A stretch of 5,920 nt of DNA, taken from the NCBI GenBank assembly GCA_959598545.1, contig CAUGFC010000107.1, positions 1-5,920 of the forward strand, given 5' to 3'. The notes beneath the pieces were generated by a model. It had not been told where the DNA came from, searched no databases, and saw nothing but the letters and a program-made list of their open reading frames with translations. Position 1 is the first letter of the stretch; each line of letters starts with the position of its first letter. The position numbers and the translations under genes were made by a program. The stretch is from an uncultured Olsenella sp. Lineage in GTDB: Bacteria; Actinomycetota; Coriobacteriia; Coriobacteriales; Atopobiaceae. Below are positions 1 through 5,920 of the stretch, piece by piece.

Positions 1-2
1 CC

Positions 3-2519
3 GCCCACGTCGCGATCTTCCCGACGATGAGCGGGTTCCGCTCGGCGGTCAACAAGGAGGTCTCGGCGACCGGGAAGGCCGCGACGTCCACCTTCTCCGC
101 CGCCTTCAAGGGGGCGGGGCAGAAGAGCGGCGCGCAGCTCGGCCGCGAGCTCAAGGCCGCGTTCAAGTCGTCCTCCACGAGCATGGCGGACCAGGTCCTC
201 TCGACCTTCCGAAAGGACGTCGCCTCGGCCCAGTCCGCCGTCACGTCGGCGCGCCGCAAGATGGAGGACGACGCCGGCAGGCTCCGCGTCGCCGAGGAGC
301 GCCTGCAGGAGGTCAGGAACAGCGAGAAGGCCACCGCCTCCCAGGTCGCCGCGGCCGAGGAGCGCGTCGCGTCCGCGCAGCGCCGCTGCGAGGCGTCCAC
401 CGCCTCGTACAACGCCGCCACCGAGCGCCTGACGGCCGCGCAGGAGTCCCTCAAGAGGGCGCAGGACGAGGTCGCCAAGGCATCCTCCAAGTCCTCGAAC
501 GCCTTCACGCGTCTCGCCGGCAGGGTGACGTCATCGGTGGGCTCTGCGTTCTCCGGGCTCTCCTCCAAGGTGACGTCGGCCGGGAGGTCCGCCTTTTCGA
601 AGCTCCCCAGCGTCGTGCAGTCCGGCGTCTCGCGCGCCTTCTCAGGCGTCGGAAAGGTCGCGAACGGCGCGCTCGGCGGGCTGAGGTCCGCCGCAGGCTC
701 CGCATGCGACGGCGTCAAGGGCGCTATGTCCAAGATGGCGTCCGGCGTCGGCTCAGCCATGTCCTCGATGGCCAAGGCCGCTGCCGTTGGCGCCGCCGCG
801 CTCGGGGCCGCGTTCGTCGCGACCGGCAAGCAGGCACTCGACGCCTACGCGAGTTGGGAGCAGCTCGTGGGCGGCGTGGACACCCTCTTCGGGGACGCCT
901 CCGCGCAGGTCCAGCAGTATGCCGCAAACGCCTACAGGACCGCGGGCATGTCGGCCAACACCTACATGGAGACCGTCACGGGCTTTTCTGCGTCGCTGCT
1001 GCAGGGCCTTGGCGGCGACACTGCCAAGGCCGCGGAGATTGCGGACATGGCAGTCACGGACATGTCTGACAACGCCAACAAGATGGGCACGTCTATAGAC
1101 TCCATCCGCGACGCTTACCAGGGCTTCGCGAAGCAGAACTACGACATGCTCGACAACCTGAAGCTCGGGTACGGCGGGACCGCCTCCGAGATGGCTCGCC
1201 TCATCAACGACTCCGGCGTGCTCGGCGACTCGATGCAGGTCACGGCCGAGAACGTGAAGAACGTTCCCTTCGACAAGATGATCGAGGCAATCCACGTCGT
1301 TCAGACCGAGATGGGCATCACCGGGACCACATCGAAGGAGGCCTCGAGCACCATCGAGGGCTCGGTGAACTCCGCCAAGGCGGCGTGGGAGAACTGGCTC
1401 GTCTCGCTGGGGCAGGGGAGCGCCGAGGCCCAGGCGTCTACGACGCAGCTCGTGGACGCCGTCGCGGTAGCGGCCGCGAACGTCGTCCCCAGGATAGGCG
1501 TCATCGCCCAGACGCTCCTCGCGACCCTCTACCAGAGGGGCACGGAGTTCGTCACGACCCAGCTCCCGGCGCTCATGTCGCAGGCGCTGGCATTCGTCTC
1601 GTCCCAGCTCCCGCAGATGGTCCAGGCCGGCCTCACGATGCTCACGGGCTTCCTGACCGGCATCGTCGACAACCTCCCGCTCATCGCCGACGTCGCGATC
1701 CAGCTCGTGCTCGCCATGGTCAACGGGATGTCGTCCCAGCTTCCGACGCTCTTGCCGCTCGCGGTCCAGGTCATCCTGACGCTGCTCACCGGGATTGTGG
1801 ACAACCTCCCCCAGATTGTGCAGGCAGGCGTCGGGCTGGTCACAAGCCTTGTGCAGGGCATCGTCAACGCCATACCGACCCTCGTCTCGCAGGCGCCGTC
1901 GATGATCGGTCGATTCGTCTCGGGCGTCATCTCGAGCCTGCCGCAGATCATCAACGCCGGCATCCAGATCATCGGCTCACTTGCTTCCGGCCTCGTCTCC
2001 GCGGTCCCGAACCTCATCGGCCAGATCCCGGGAATCGTGAGCCAGGTCTTCACCGCCTTCACGACGGCCGACTGGGGCAGCATTGGCAGCAACATCATCT
2101 CCGGCATCTGCAGCGGCATCTCCGGCGCCGCGGGGTGGCTCTGGGACACGCTCACGGGCGCGCTCGGCGGCCTCGTGGACAGCGCGCTCGAGTTCCTCGG
2201 CATCCACTCGCCGTCGACGGTCATGAGGGACCTGGTCGGCCAGTGGATTCCCAAGGGCATCGGCGTCGGCATCGAGAAGGGCGAGCCGTCCATGCTCCGC
2301 AGCGCCCGCGGCATGGCCGCCGGCCTGGTCGACACCATCAGGTCGTCGGTGTCCGGGGCGAGGGTCCTCCTCGGTCTCGAGGATGCGCCCGGCGTGTCGG
2401 CCGGACGCCAGCCCGTGAGCGTCACGCAGAACTTCTACCAGCCCGTGCAGACTCCGGACGAGTTCGCCCGGACCATGCGCATGCAGGCGCACTACGGAAT
2501 CGCCGCTCAGATGGCATAG
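3..2519 (+). CDS. Phage tail tape measure protein (5' partial)
   Basis: Tape measure protein, which fills the tail tube, sets tail length and is ejected with the DNA. Residues are counted from the ATG at 27. The reading frame stays open to the left edge, and the eight codons before that ATG (AHVAIFPT) look like coding sequence with no ribosome binding site, so the true start probably lies upstream. Order of parts: Lys/Ser/Ala-rich head; charged probable coiled coil, about 64-150; Ser/Gly/Ala low-complexity linker, about 155-250; Ala-rich hydrophobic stretch, about 251-268; conserved tape-measure core, about 270-460, starting at W277 (WEQLVGGVDTLFG) and including NYDMLDNLKLGYGGT and GITGTT; hydrophobic 22-residue repeats, about 527-661; then an IHSPS motif at 726-730 with a following GIGVGIEKG, typical of tape measure C termini. 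No lytic peptidase or transglycosylase domain is recognisable. The 838 visible residues predict a tail near 125 nm by the usual 1.5 angstrom per residue rule (inference). Function is near certain; the exact start is not visible. Confidence 0.95.
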   Translation, partial: AHVAIFPTMSGFRSAVNKEVSATGKAATSTFSAAFKGAGQKSGAQLGRELKAAFKSSSTSMADQVLSTFRKDVASAQSAVTSARRKMEDDAGRLRVAEERLQEVRNSEKATASQVAAAEERVASAQRRCEASTASYNAATERLTAAQESLKRAQDEVAKASSKSSNAFTRLAGRVTSSVGSAFSGLSSKVTSAGRSAFSKLPSVVQSGVSRAFSGVGKVANGALGGLRSAAGSACDGVKGAMSKMASGVGSAMSSMAKAAAVGAAALGAAFVATGKQALDAYASWEQLVGGVDTLFGDASAQVQQYAANAYRTAGMSANTYMETVTGFSASLLQGLGGDTAKAAEIADMAVTDMSDNANKMGTSIDSIRDAYQGFAKQNYDMLDNLKLGYGGTASEMARLINDSGVLGDSMQVTAENVKNVPFDKMIEAIHVVQTEMGITGTTSKEASSTIEGSVNSAKAAWENWLVSLGQGSAEAQASTTQLVDAVAVAAANVVPRIGVIAQTLLATLYQRGTEFVTTQLPALMSQALAFVSSQLPQMVQAGLTMLTGFLTGIVDNLPLIADVAIQLVLAMVNGMSSQLPTLLPLAVQVILTLLTGIVDNLPQIVQAGVGLVTSLVQGIVNAIPTLVSQAPSMIGRFVSGVISSLPQIINAGIQIIGSLASGLVSAVPNLIGQIPGIVSQVFTAFTTADWGSIGSNIISGICSGISGAAGWLWDTLTGALGGLVDSALEFLGIHSPSTVMRDLVGQWIPKGIGVGIEKGEPSMLRSARGMAAGLVDTIRSSVSGARVLLGLEDAPGVSAGRQPVSVTQNFYQPVQTPDEFARTMRMQAHYGIAAQMA
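1608..2003 (+). repeat. Six tandem 22-residue (66-nt) hydrophobic repeats in the tape measure protein
   Basis: Prolines preceded by Leu, Ile or Val recur exactly every 22 residues at P529, 551, 573, 595, 617, 639 and 661. Glycines (one per unit, 16 residues after the proline) fall at 545, 567, 589, 611, 633 and 655. Each unit reads roughly LPxhhxxAxxhhxxhhxGhxxx, where h is hydrophobic. The DNA copies have diverged, for example LTGIVDNLP is written with different codons at 1653-1679 and 1785-1811, so the register is kept at protein level rather than by recent duplication. Such Pro/Gly-punctuated hydrophobic repeats are known in tape measure proteins. Whether they are helical hairpins or membrane-active segments is inference. 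Confidence 0.9.
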
Positions 2520-2524
2520 GGGGT
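2518..2524 (+). promoter_or_regulatory. Ribosome binding site of the Dit gene
   Basis: AGGGGGT lies 4 nt before the ATG at 2528 and differs from AGGAGGT at one base. Its first two bases are the end of the tape measure TAG stop, so a terminating ribosome sits directly on this site. It decides the ATG at 2528 against the much longer open frame that extends upstream. Confidence 0.8.
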
Positions 2525-2527
2525 CCG

Positions 2528-3496
2528 ATGAGGGAGCCGGTCATCACCATAGTCAGGCAGGACGGCCGAGGGGAGGAGAACCCCAGGTTCGCCATCGACG
2601 GGGCCACGTGGAGGCTCGAGCGGGACGGCCTCGAGAACTTCGACGGCATGGAGCACACGGTCTCGACGGGGGAGTACGCACAGTACGACGGCGACTACCT
2701 GCTCGCCGAGCGGAGCCCGAGCATCGACCGCACGATCCAGGCCGCCGCGGTCGGCGACGTTGCGGCCCTGCGCTCGCAGGCGGAGCGGTTCTTCGTGCCC
2801 GGCCACGAGTACGAGGTCCACGTCGAGGCCGAGGGGCGCAGGCGCTTCTCGAGGGGGCGCCAGTACGCCTTCCGGCTCACGGTCGACAACCGAAGGCGCG
2901 TTCAGCGCCTCACGTGGACGTTCCTCGCGCTCGACCCGATGTGGCTGTCCGAGGAGGAGAACCGCTTCGACATTGCCGAGGCAGTCCCGATGTTCTCCTT
3001 CCCCTTCGTCAGCTTCACCCATGCGGTCGGCCCGACCCCGCAGTCGAGGTCGGTCGAGGAGGAGGCCGGCGAGGTGCCCAACCGGGGAGGGGTCGACCCG
3101 GAGTGTCACATGGCGGGCTTCGTCGTCGGCAAGGTCCAGAGGAGGATCGACCTGTCGAACGACGGCGACGCTGTCTGCTACCCGCGATTCGACGTCTCTG
3201 CGACGGGGCCCGTCGTGAACCCCCTGATCGAGGTTGCCGACACGTCGGGGTCCGTCGTCTGCTCCATCGGCGTCGAGGTCGAGCTCGAGGCCGGAGACGA
3301 GCTGGTCGTCGACTTCTCCACGCGACCGACCAAGGTCGAGCTCAACGGGGAGAACGCATCTCACCTCGTGACGCAGGGATCGACCCTGGCGGCGGGGATC
3401 GGCATCGGGGACTACGCCGTCGAGTGGTCCGCCGAGTCGGGCGACGCGGCGATCCAGATCAGGCCGTCGATCAGGGAGAGGTACACGACAATATGA
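2528..3496 (+). CDS. Distal tail (Dit-like) protein, siphophage tail family
   Basis: 322 residues. Dit proteins form the hexameric ring between the last tail-tube ring and the tail-tip hub. The N-terminal half (1 to about 150) has the family look: charged beta strands, a YDGDYLLAERSPSI segment, and a closing strand TFLALDPMWL at 131-140, where family members carry a conserved DP. MFSFPF follows at 155-160, also typical. Residues about 165-200 are a polar, Glu/Gly-rich connector. The C-terminal part (about 206-322) fits the second, galectin-like domain: LSNDGDAVCYPRF starting near N211, then NPLIEV, then a strand around LVVDFSTRP followed by KVELNGEN. The position directly after the tape measure gene is the standard one for Dit. 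The start is the ATG with a good ribosome binding site; the frame is open far upstream, but that translates to Arg/Pro/His-rich shadow sequence of the tape measure gene. The stop overlaps the next start as ATGA. Family fit is by eye. Confidence 0.85.
   Translation: MREPVITIVRQDGRGEENPRFAIDGATWRLERDGLENFDGMEHTVSTGEYAQYDGDYLLAERSPSIDRTIQAAAVGDVAALRSQAERFFVPGHEYEVHVEAEGRRRFSRGRQYAFRLTVDNRRRVQRLTWTFLALDPMWLSEEENRFDIAEAVPMFSFPFVSFTHAVGPTPQSRSVEEEAGEVPNRGGVDPECHMAGFVVGKVQRRIDLSNDGDAVCYPRFDVSATGPVVNPLIEVADTSGSVVCSIGVEVELEAGDELVVDFSTRPTKVELNGENASHLVTQGSTLAAGIGIGDYAVEWSAESGDAAIQIRPSIRERYTTI
3473..3481 (+). promoter_or_regulatory. Ribosome binding site of the Gp37-like gene
   Basis: The purine run AGGGAGAGG lies inside the end of the Dit gene, with GAGG ending 11 nt before the ATG at 3493. 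The spacing is longer than at the other junctions. Together with the ATGA overlap this suggests that the gene depends partly on translational coupling to Dit (inference). Confidence 0.6.
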
Positions 3497-4602
3497 CGGA
3501 GCAGACGATCGTCAGCATCCACCGCGTCTCGCCGGCGGGGGAGATCTCTCTCGTCGCGGCGAACGTCCCATTCACGACGCTCCAGTGGAACCGGCGCCTC
3601 AGCTCGTGCGGTGACTTCGCGGTCGAGCTCGCCTGCGACATGCCGGTCGAGTGGCCGGGCCGCTACCTCGTCACCGTCTCTGGACGGGACGAGGTCGGCA
3701 TCGTCGAGAAGGCGGAGGGCGAGGACGGCCCGGGCAAGGCCCAGCCTTCGATCTCCGGACGCTTCGCGGAATGCCTGTGGGACCGCTACCACTTCACGCA
3801 CTCTGGGGCGACCGCTCGGGGGGCAAACTGGCGTCAGGCGGCAACCGCCGCCCTCTCCTCGTGGCACATGGGCGACGTTCCGTCGCTCGCGATGGGGGAT
3901 GGCACGGAGGCACCGACGGGCTCGTCCTACGCGCTCTCCGGTGGAGCTGGTGACTCGGCCATGGAGGCGATCTACGGCTGCGCCGTCGCGAACGGCTCCC
4001 GACCGGTCGTGGGGTACGACCGCGACGCCGACCCGACGCACCTATCCGTGAGGCTGGTCGACGGTCTCGACCGCACGAGGTCGCAGCGCGACCGACCGTG
4101 GTGCGTCTTCGCCACGGCCCTCGGGTCAGCGACAGCGGTGAGCTACAGCGGGGACTACTCGACAATGTGCTCGGTCGTCAGCGCCTACGCCGAGCACGGG
4201 CAGGACGAGGCCCTTGTGTCCGTCGAGCGCGCCGTAGCGGTCCCGGGCTTCGAGCCGGAGACGATGTGGGAGCAGAGGGCCTACGAAGACGTGGGCTCGC
4301 TCATCGGTCAGGACGTGGTCCCCACAGTGTCGCTGGTCGACTCGGCCGGGGGACTGCGCGCATACGATCACCTCGCCGCCCTGGCCATGGACGCGACCGT
4401 GGTCGGCGGTGGGTACCGCGACTGGTGGGACCTCGGCGACCTCGTTGAGGTCGAGTCCGTCTGGTCGAGGAGCGTGTCGACGTCGAGGGTCGAGGAGGTC
4501 CACGAGGTCGTCAAGCCCTCGTCGCTCCTGTCGGTCGAAGTGACCGTGGGCAACAAGCAGATCTCACGTGACAGGCGGATGCTCATCATGGGCAGGAGGT
4601 AG
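3493..4602 (+). CDS. ReqiPepy6 Gp37-like tail protein (tail-tip hub candidate)
   Basis: 369 residues. It resembles the siphovirus ReqiPepy6 Gp37-like family, which follows Dit in many phages of Gram-positive hosts and takes the place of the tail-associated hub protein. Visible family features: an opening beta region with FTTLQWNRR at 27-35 and CGDFAVEL at 39-46; a YLV strand and VGIVEKAE at 68-75; the ISGRF motif at 87-91 followed by LWDR at 95-98; a middle region with LSVRLVDGLDRTRSQ at 184-198; and a C-terminal WWDLGDLVEVE at 311-321 with a closing Val-rich strand. The core is about the usual length, with no added peptidase, lysozyme or CHAP domain. The hub would cap the Dit ring and close the tail channel until host contact (inference from position and family). 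The ATG overlaps the Dit stop by 4 nt (ATGA). The longer frame open upstream is a low-complexity Arg/Gly shadow of Dit and was not used. Confidence 0.85.
   Translation: MTEQTIVSIHRVSPAGEISLVAANVPFTTLQWNRRLSSCGDFAVELACDMPVEWPGRYLVTVSGRDEVGIVEKAEGEDGPGKAQPSISGRFAECLWDRYHFTHSGATARGANWRQAATAALSSWHMGDVPSLAMGDGTEAPTGSSYALSGGAGDSAMEAIYGCAVANGSRPVVGYDRDADPTHLSVRLVDGLDRTRSQRDRPWCVFATALGSATAVSYSGDYSTMCSVVSAYAEHGQDEALVSVERAVAVPGFEPETMWEQRAYEDVGSLIGQDVVPTVSLVDSAGGLRAYDHLAALAMDATVVGGGYRDWWDLGDLVEVESVWSRSVSTSRVEEVHEVVKPSSLLSVEVTVGNKQISRDRRMLIMGRR
4594..4600 (+). promoter_or_regulatory. Strong ribosome binding site of the baseplate/receptor-binding gene
   Basis: A perfect AGGAGGT lies 4 nt before the ATG at 4605. 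Its final T is the first base of the upstream TAG stop (4600-4602). This is the strongest Shine-Dalgarno sequence in the window and may raise the yield of this product relative to the hub protein (inference). Confidence 0.85.
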
Positions 4603-4604
4603 AA

Positions 4605-5561
4605 ATGTCGATCACCGGAAAGAGCTTCACGTCGGTCTTTCCCATGGACTCGGAATGGGAGCTCGACGATGACGGCCAGGTAAGCCTCGACCCCGACACC
4701 GGCCTGCCCGTCGCCGACCGCGCATACAACGCTTCCGACCTGAGGGACGTGATCTCCTCGTACGTGACCGACGGCGTCGTCACCGACAGGCGCGATGAGC
4801 TCGTGGTCACCGTGGAGTCCGGCTCGGTGTACGTGGGCGCGGGAACCGCATTCGCGAATGGCCTCCTGGTCGACGTCACGGACAAGGTTAAGGTCGCCGA
4901 CCTGGCTGACATCCCGACGGGCTCGTACCTCTTCGCGGTCCTCCAGGCGCGGTTCGACCAGCCGCAGCGCGACGGGTACGCGACGGCCAGGGTCGTCCAG
5001 TCCACGAGCGTCGAGCTCGTCCGCAACGACTCGACGTGGGAGCTCGCCCTCGCGCGGGTCGACTGGCGCGGAACCGTGACCGACCTGCGCATGGACGAGG
5101 CGTACTGCGGGCCCGTGAGCGCCGTGGTCCCGGTCGACACCGAGAGCTTCATGTCGAGCCTCTTCACCGCCGTCGACCAGTTCAATCTCAACGTCGGGAC
5201 CGTCTCGACGCTTCCGAGCGGATCCACTCCGACCGTCGTCGTCCGCAAGCCAGTCGAGGCGGGCGGCGACGTGTACATCGACTTTGGCATCCCGAAAGGA
5301 GCGACCGGCGAGCCGGGCAGGGACGGCGAGAGCGCACCGACGTGCTACATATCGCCGGACAGCGAGGAGCCTCCGCGCGTCTACGGGAACGTCTGGTTCG
5401 TCGACGACAAGTCGACGCACACCATAACCGACCTCAGGTGCTACGAGACCGACCGGGTGTACCCCGGAGACCGCCTATTCCCGGACCTCGACCTCTTCCC
5501 CGGCGGCACCGGACAGTGGGTGTCGCACAAGCTCGCACCGTCAATCGTCGCAACGGCCTAA
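4605..5561 (+). CDS. Probable baseplate or receptor-binding tail protein with short collagen-like segment
   Basis: 318 residues. The N-terminal part (1 to about 200) resembles a widespread siphophage tail-tip module: a polar lead, then RAYNASDLRDVISSYVTDGVV at 39-59, followed by strands around LVVTVESGSVYVGAGTAFANG (66-86). In relatives this forms the attachment part of baseplate upper or fibre proteins. After a short stretch with FIxxLFxxVDQFN-like helix, a VYIDFGIPKG segment leads into four Gly-X-Y triplets at 232-243, a collagen-like element expected to trimerise. The tail from 244 to 318 contains VWFVDD and three [VL][YF]Pxxx hexads at 285-302. No catalytic motif, signal peptide or membrane segment is seen. 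Position between the hub gene and the tail-fibre gene supports a role at the tip periphery, in host recognition or as adaptor for the next protein. The start is fixed by the AGGAGGT site. The exact family and the receptor are unknown. Confidence 0.7.
   Translation: MSITGKSFTSVFPMDSEWELDDDGQVSLDPDTGLPVADRAYNASDLRDVISSYVTDGVVTDRRDELVVTVESGSVYVGAGTAFANGLLVDVTDKVKVADLADIPTGSYLFAVLQARFDQPQRDGYATARVVQSTSVELVRNDSTWELALARVDWRGTVTDLRMDEAYCGPVSAVVPVDTESFMSSLFTAVDQFNLNVGTVSTLPSGSTPTVVVRKPVEAGGDVYIDFGIPKGATGEPGRDGESAPTCYISPDSEEPPRVYGNVWFVDDKSTHTITDLRCYETDRVYPGDRLFPDLDLFPGGTGQWVSHKLAPSIVATA
5298..5333 (+). repeat. Collagen-like Gly-X-Y segment (four triplets)
   Basis: The codons give GAT, GEP, GRD, GES in an unbroken Gly-X-Y register at residues 232-243, introduced by FGIPKG. 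Phage adhesins commonly carry an I-P-[RK]-G lead into such repeats. Four triplets are few for a stable triple helix, so this may be a hinge or a shortened shaft. Copy number here could vary among relatives. Confidence 0.75.
5457..5510 (+). repeat. Three [VL][YF]Pxxx hexapeptide repeats
   Basis: Residues 285-302 read VYPGDR, LFPDLD, LFPGGT: an aromatic-Pro pair at 286-287, 292-293 and 298-299, exactly six residues apart, close to the C terminus of the baseplate/receptor-binding candidate. The role is unknown; an extended beta or interaction segment is a guess. Confidence 0.7.
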
Positions 5562-5567
5562 GGAGGG
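5561..5567 (+). promoter_or_regulatory. Ribosome binding site of the downstream tail-fibre gene
   Basis: AGGAGGG shares its first A with the TAA stop of the gene before (TAAGGAGGG) and lies 6 nt before the ATG at 5574. It is strong and well spaced, and it is the main evidence for this start. Confidence 0.85.
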
Positions 5568-5573
5568 CACGAA

Positions 5574-5920
5574 ATGGCAGAGCAGACCGCCATCGACTAC
5601 GACAGCCTCGAGTGGAAGGACGACGCCTCGGGCGGAACCCCCATCGAGGCAGCCGCGCTCAACCGCATGGAGGGCGGCATCGCCGACGCCTGTGCGGGCG
5701 TGGACGAGCTGCGCACGAAGCGCCTGCCCACCTACGTCGTCGCGCAGGACGGCGACACGGCGACGCAGGACGTCTACTCCGAGGACATCCTCGGCCCGTG
5801 CCTCATCCTCGACCTCGCCACCCGCACGACCTACTACGAGACCGGCGGCGAGGAGGAGGGGCACCGCAAGGCGCTCGTCTCCGGCGACGAGATCGACGAC
5901 ATCCGGGATTCTGTATCCCA
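5574..5920 (+). CDS. Tail-fibre or minor structural protein, N-terminal fragment (3' partial)
   Basis: 115 complete codons are visible and the frame is open at the right edge, so length and C-terminal domains are unknown. The protein begins MAEQTAIDYDSLEWKDD and has GGTPIEAAALNRMEGGI at 20-36. This motif, of the type G-x-P-[IL]-x-A-x-x-L-N-x-M-E-x-G-I, is common near the N termini of phage tail-fibre and minor structural proteins, where it is probably a helix that docks the protein to the baseplate. The next part (about 51-115) is acidic and includes GPCLILDLATRTTYYETGG, likely beta strands. No enzyme motif is seen in this part. It sits directly after the probable receptor-binding gene and behind a strong ribosome binding site. 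It may be the main adhesin or a chaperone-like partner. The call rests on one motif and gene order. Confidence 0.65.
   Translation, partial: MAEQTAIDYDSLEWKDDASGGTPIEAAALNRMEGGIADACAGVDELRTKRLPTYVVAQDGDTATQDVYSEDILGPCLILDLATRTTYYETGGEEEGHRKALVSGDEIDDIRDSVS

Noticed and set aside
1385..2527. A long open frame running into the Dit gene from within the tape measure gene, which could suggest a 703-residue protein or an overlapping gene.
   Set aside because: Before the ATG at 2528 the translation is Arg/Pro/His/Gly-rich, low in hydrophobic order and unlike any protein domain; it is a frame shadow of GC-rich codons. The ATG at 2528 has a proper ribosome binding site.
2608..3492. An open frame extending the Gp37-like gene upstream over most of the Dit gene.
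   Set aside because: The translation is an Arg/Gly/Pro-rich shadow, and the family-like sequence begins only at MTEQTIVSIHRV (3493).
4368..5420. Long antisense open frames, here and at 753-1295, 1529-2425, 2507-3364 and 5541-5864.
   Set aside because: All lie opposite well-supported genes. Their compositions (Arg/Val/Asp/His- or Ser/Thr/Pro-rich) follow from the G/C-biased third positions of the + strand, and none has a recognisable domain.
3493..5591. Similar N termini of two proteins (MTEQT at 3493 and MAEQT at 5574) as a possible duplication or recombination site.
   Set aside because: The likeness stops after five residues and about eight shared bases (GAGCAGAC), which is within chance, and the proteins are unrelated beyond it.
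5905..5919. Small inverted repeat GGGAT-tctgt-ATCCC at the right edge, with a few T/A-richer codons (GAT, TCT, GTA), considered as a terminator, operator or recombination edge.
   Set aside because: The stem is only 5 bp, it lies inside an open coding frame with no T-run visible, and a handful of codons is too few to show a change in composition.
4605..5920. A diversity-generating retroelement or phase-variable repeat acting on the receptor-binding region.
   Set aside because: No template/variable repeat pair, reverse transcriptase gene, inverted recombination sites or long simple-sequence tract is visible. The window ends too early to exclude them downstream.
1..5920. CRISPR array, tRNA, insertion sequence, defence or toxin genes hidden between the tail genes.
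   Set aside because: Spacers between genes are at most about 12 nt, no direct repeats with unique spacers are seen, and all sequence is accounted for by the five tail genes.

Overview
The window is one uninterrupted stretch of a siphophage or prophage tail module, all on the + strand: tape measure protein, distal tail (Dit) protein, Gp37-like tail-tip hub protein, a probable baseplate or receptor-binding protein, and the first 115 residues of a further tail-fibre or minor structural protein. Both ends cut through genes: the tape measure gene enters from the left and the last gene runs off the right. I see no RNA gene, CRISPR array, insertion sequence, integrase, attachment site, promoter, terminator, lysis gene or host gene.

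The DNA is strongly GC-rich, with G/C-biased third codon positions and frequent AGG arginine codons, so the host is a high-GC bacterium. The tape measure core (WEQLVGGVDTLFG, then the tract ending in an NWL motif) and the short LNRMExGI motif of the last gene resemble phages of Firmicutes and gut anaerobes. A gut-associated high-GC actinobacterium such as a member of the Coriobacteriia would fit both facts. That host assignment is inference and cannot be proved from this window.

Layout: 3-2519 tape measure (5' partial); 2528-3496 Dit; 3493-4602 Gp37-like hub protein, overlapping Dit by ATGA; 4605-5561 baseplate/receptor-binding candidate with a short collagen-like segment; 5574-5920 tail-fibre N terminus (3' partial). 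Junctions are 8, -4, 2 and 11-12 nt, so the genes are almost certainly one transcription and translation unit. In three of four junctions the stop codon of one gene lies in or against the Shine-Dalgarno sequence of the next.

How they work together: the tape measure sets tail length inside the tube. Dit forms the ring joining tube and tip. The Gp37-like protein caps that ring as hub. The last two proteins would be peripheral adhesin components that recognise the host. The content is ordinary for a tail module. The most notable structures are an exact 22-residue lattice in the tape measure protein and a collagen-like stretch followed by an aromatic-Pro hexad motif in the fourth gene. I found no sign of a new defence or other undescribed system.
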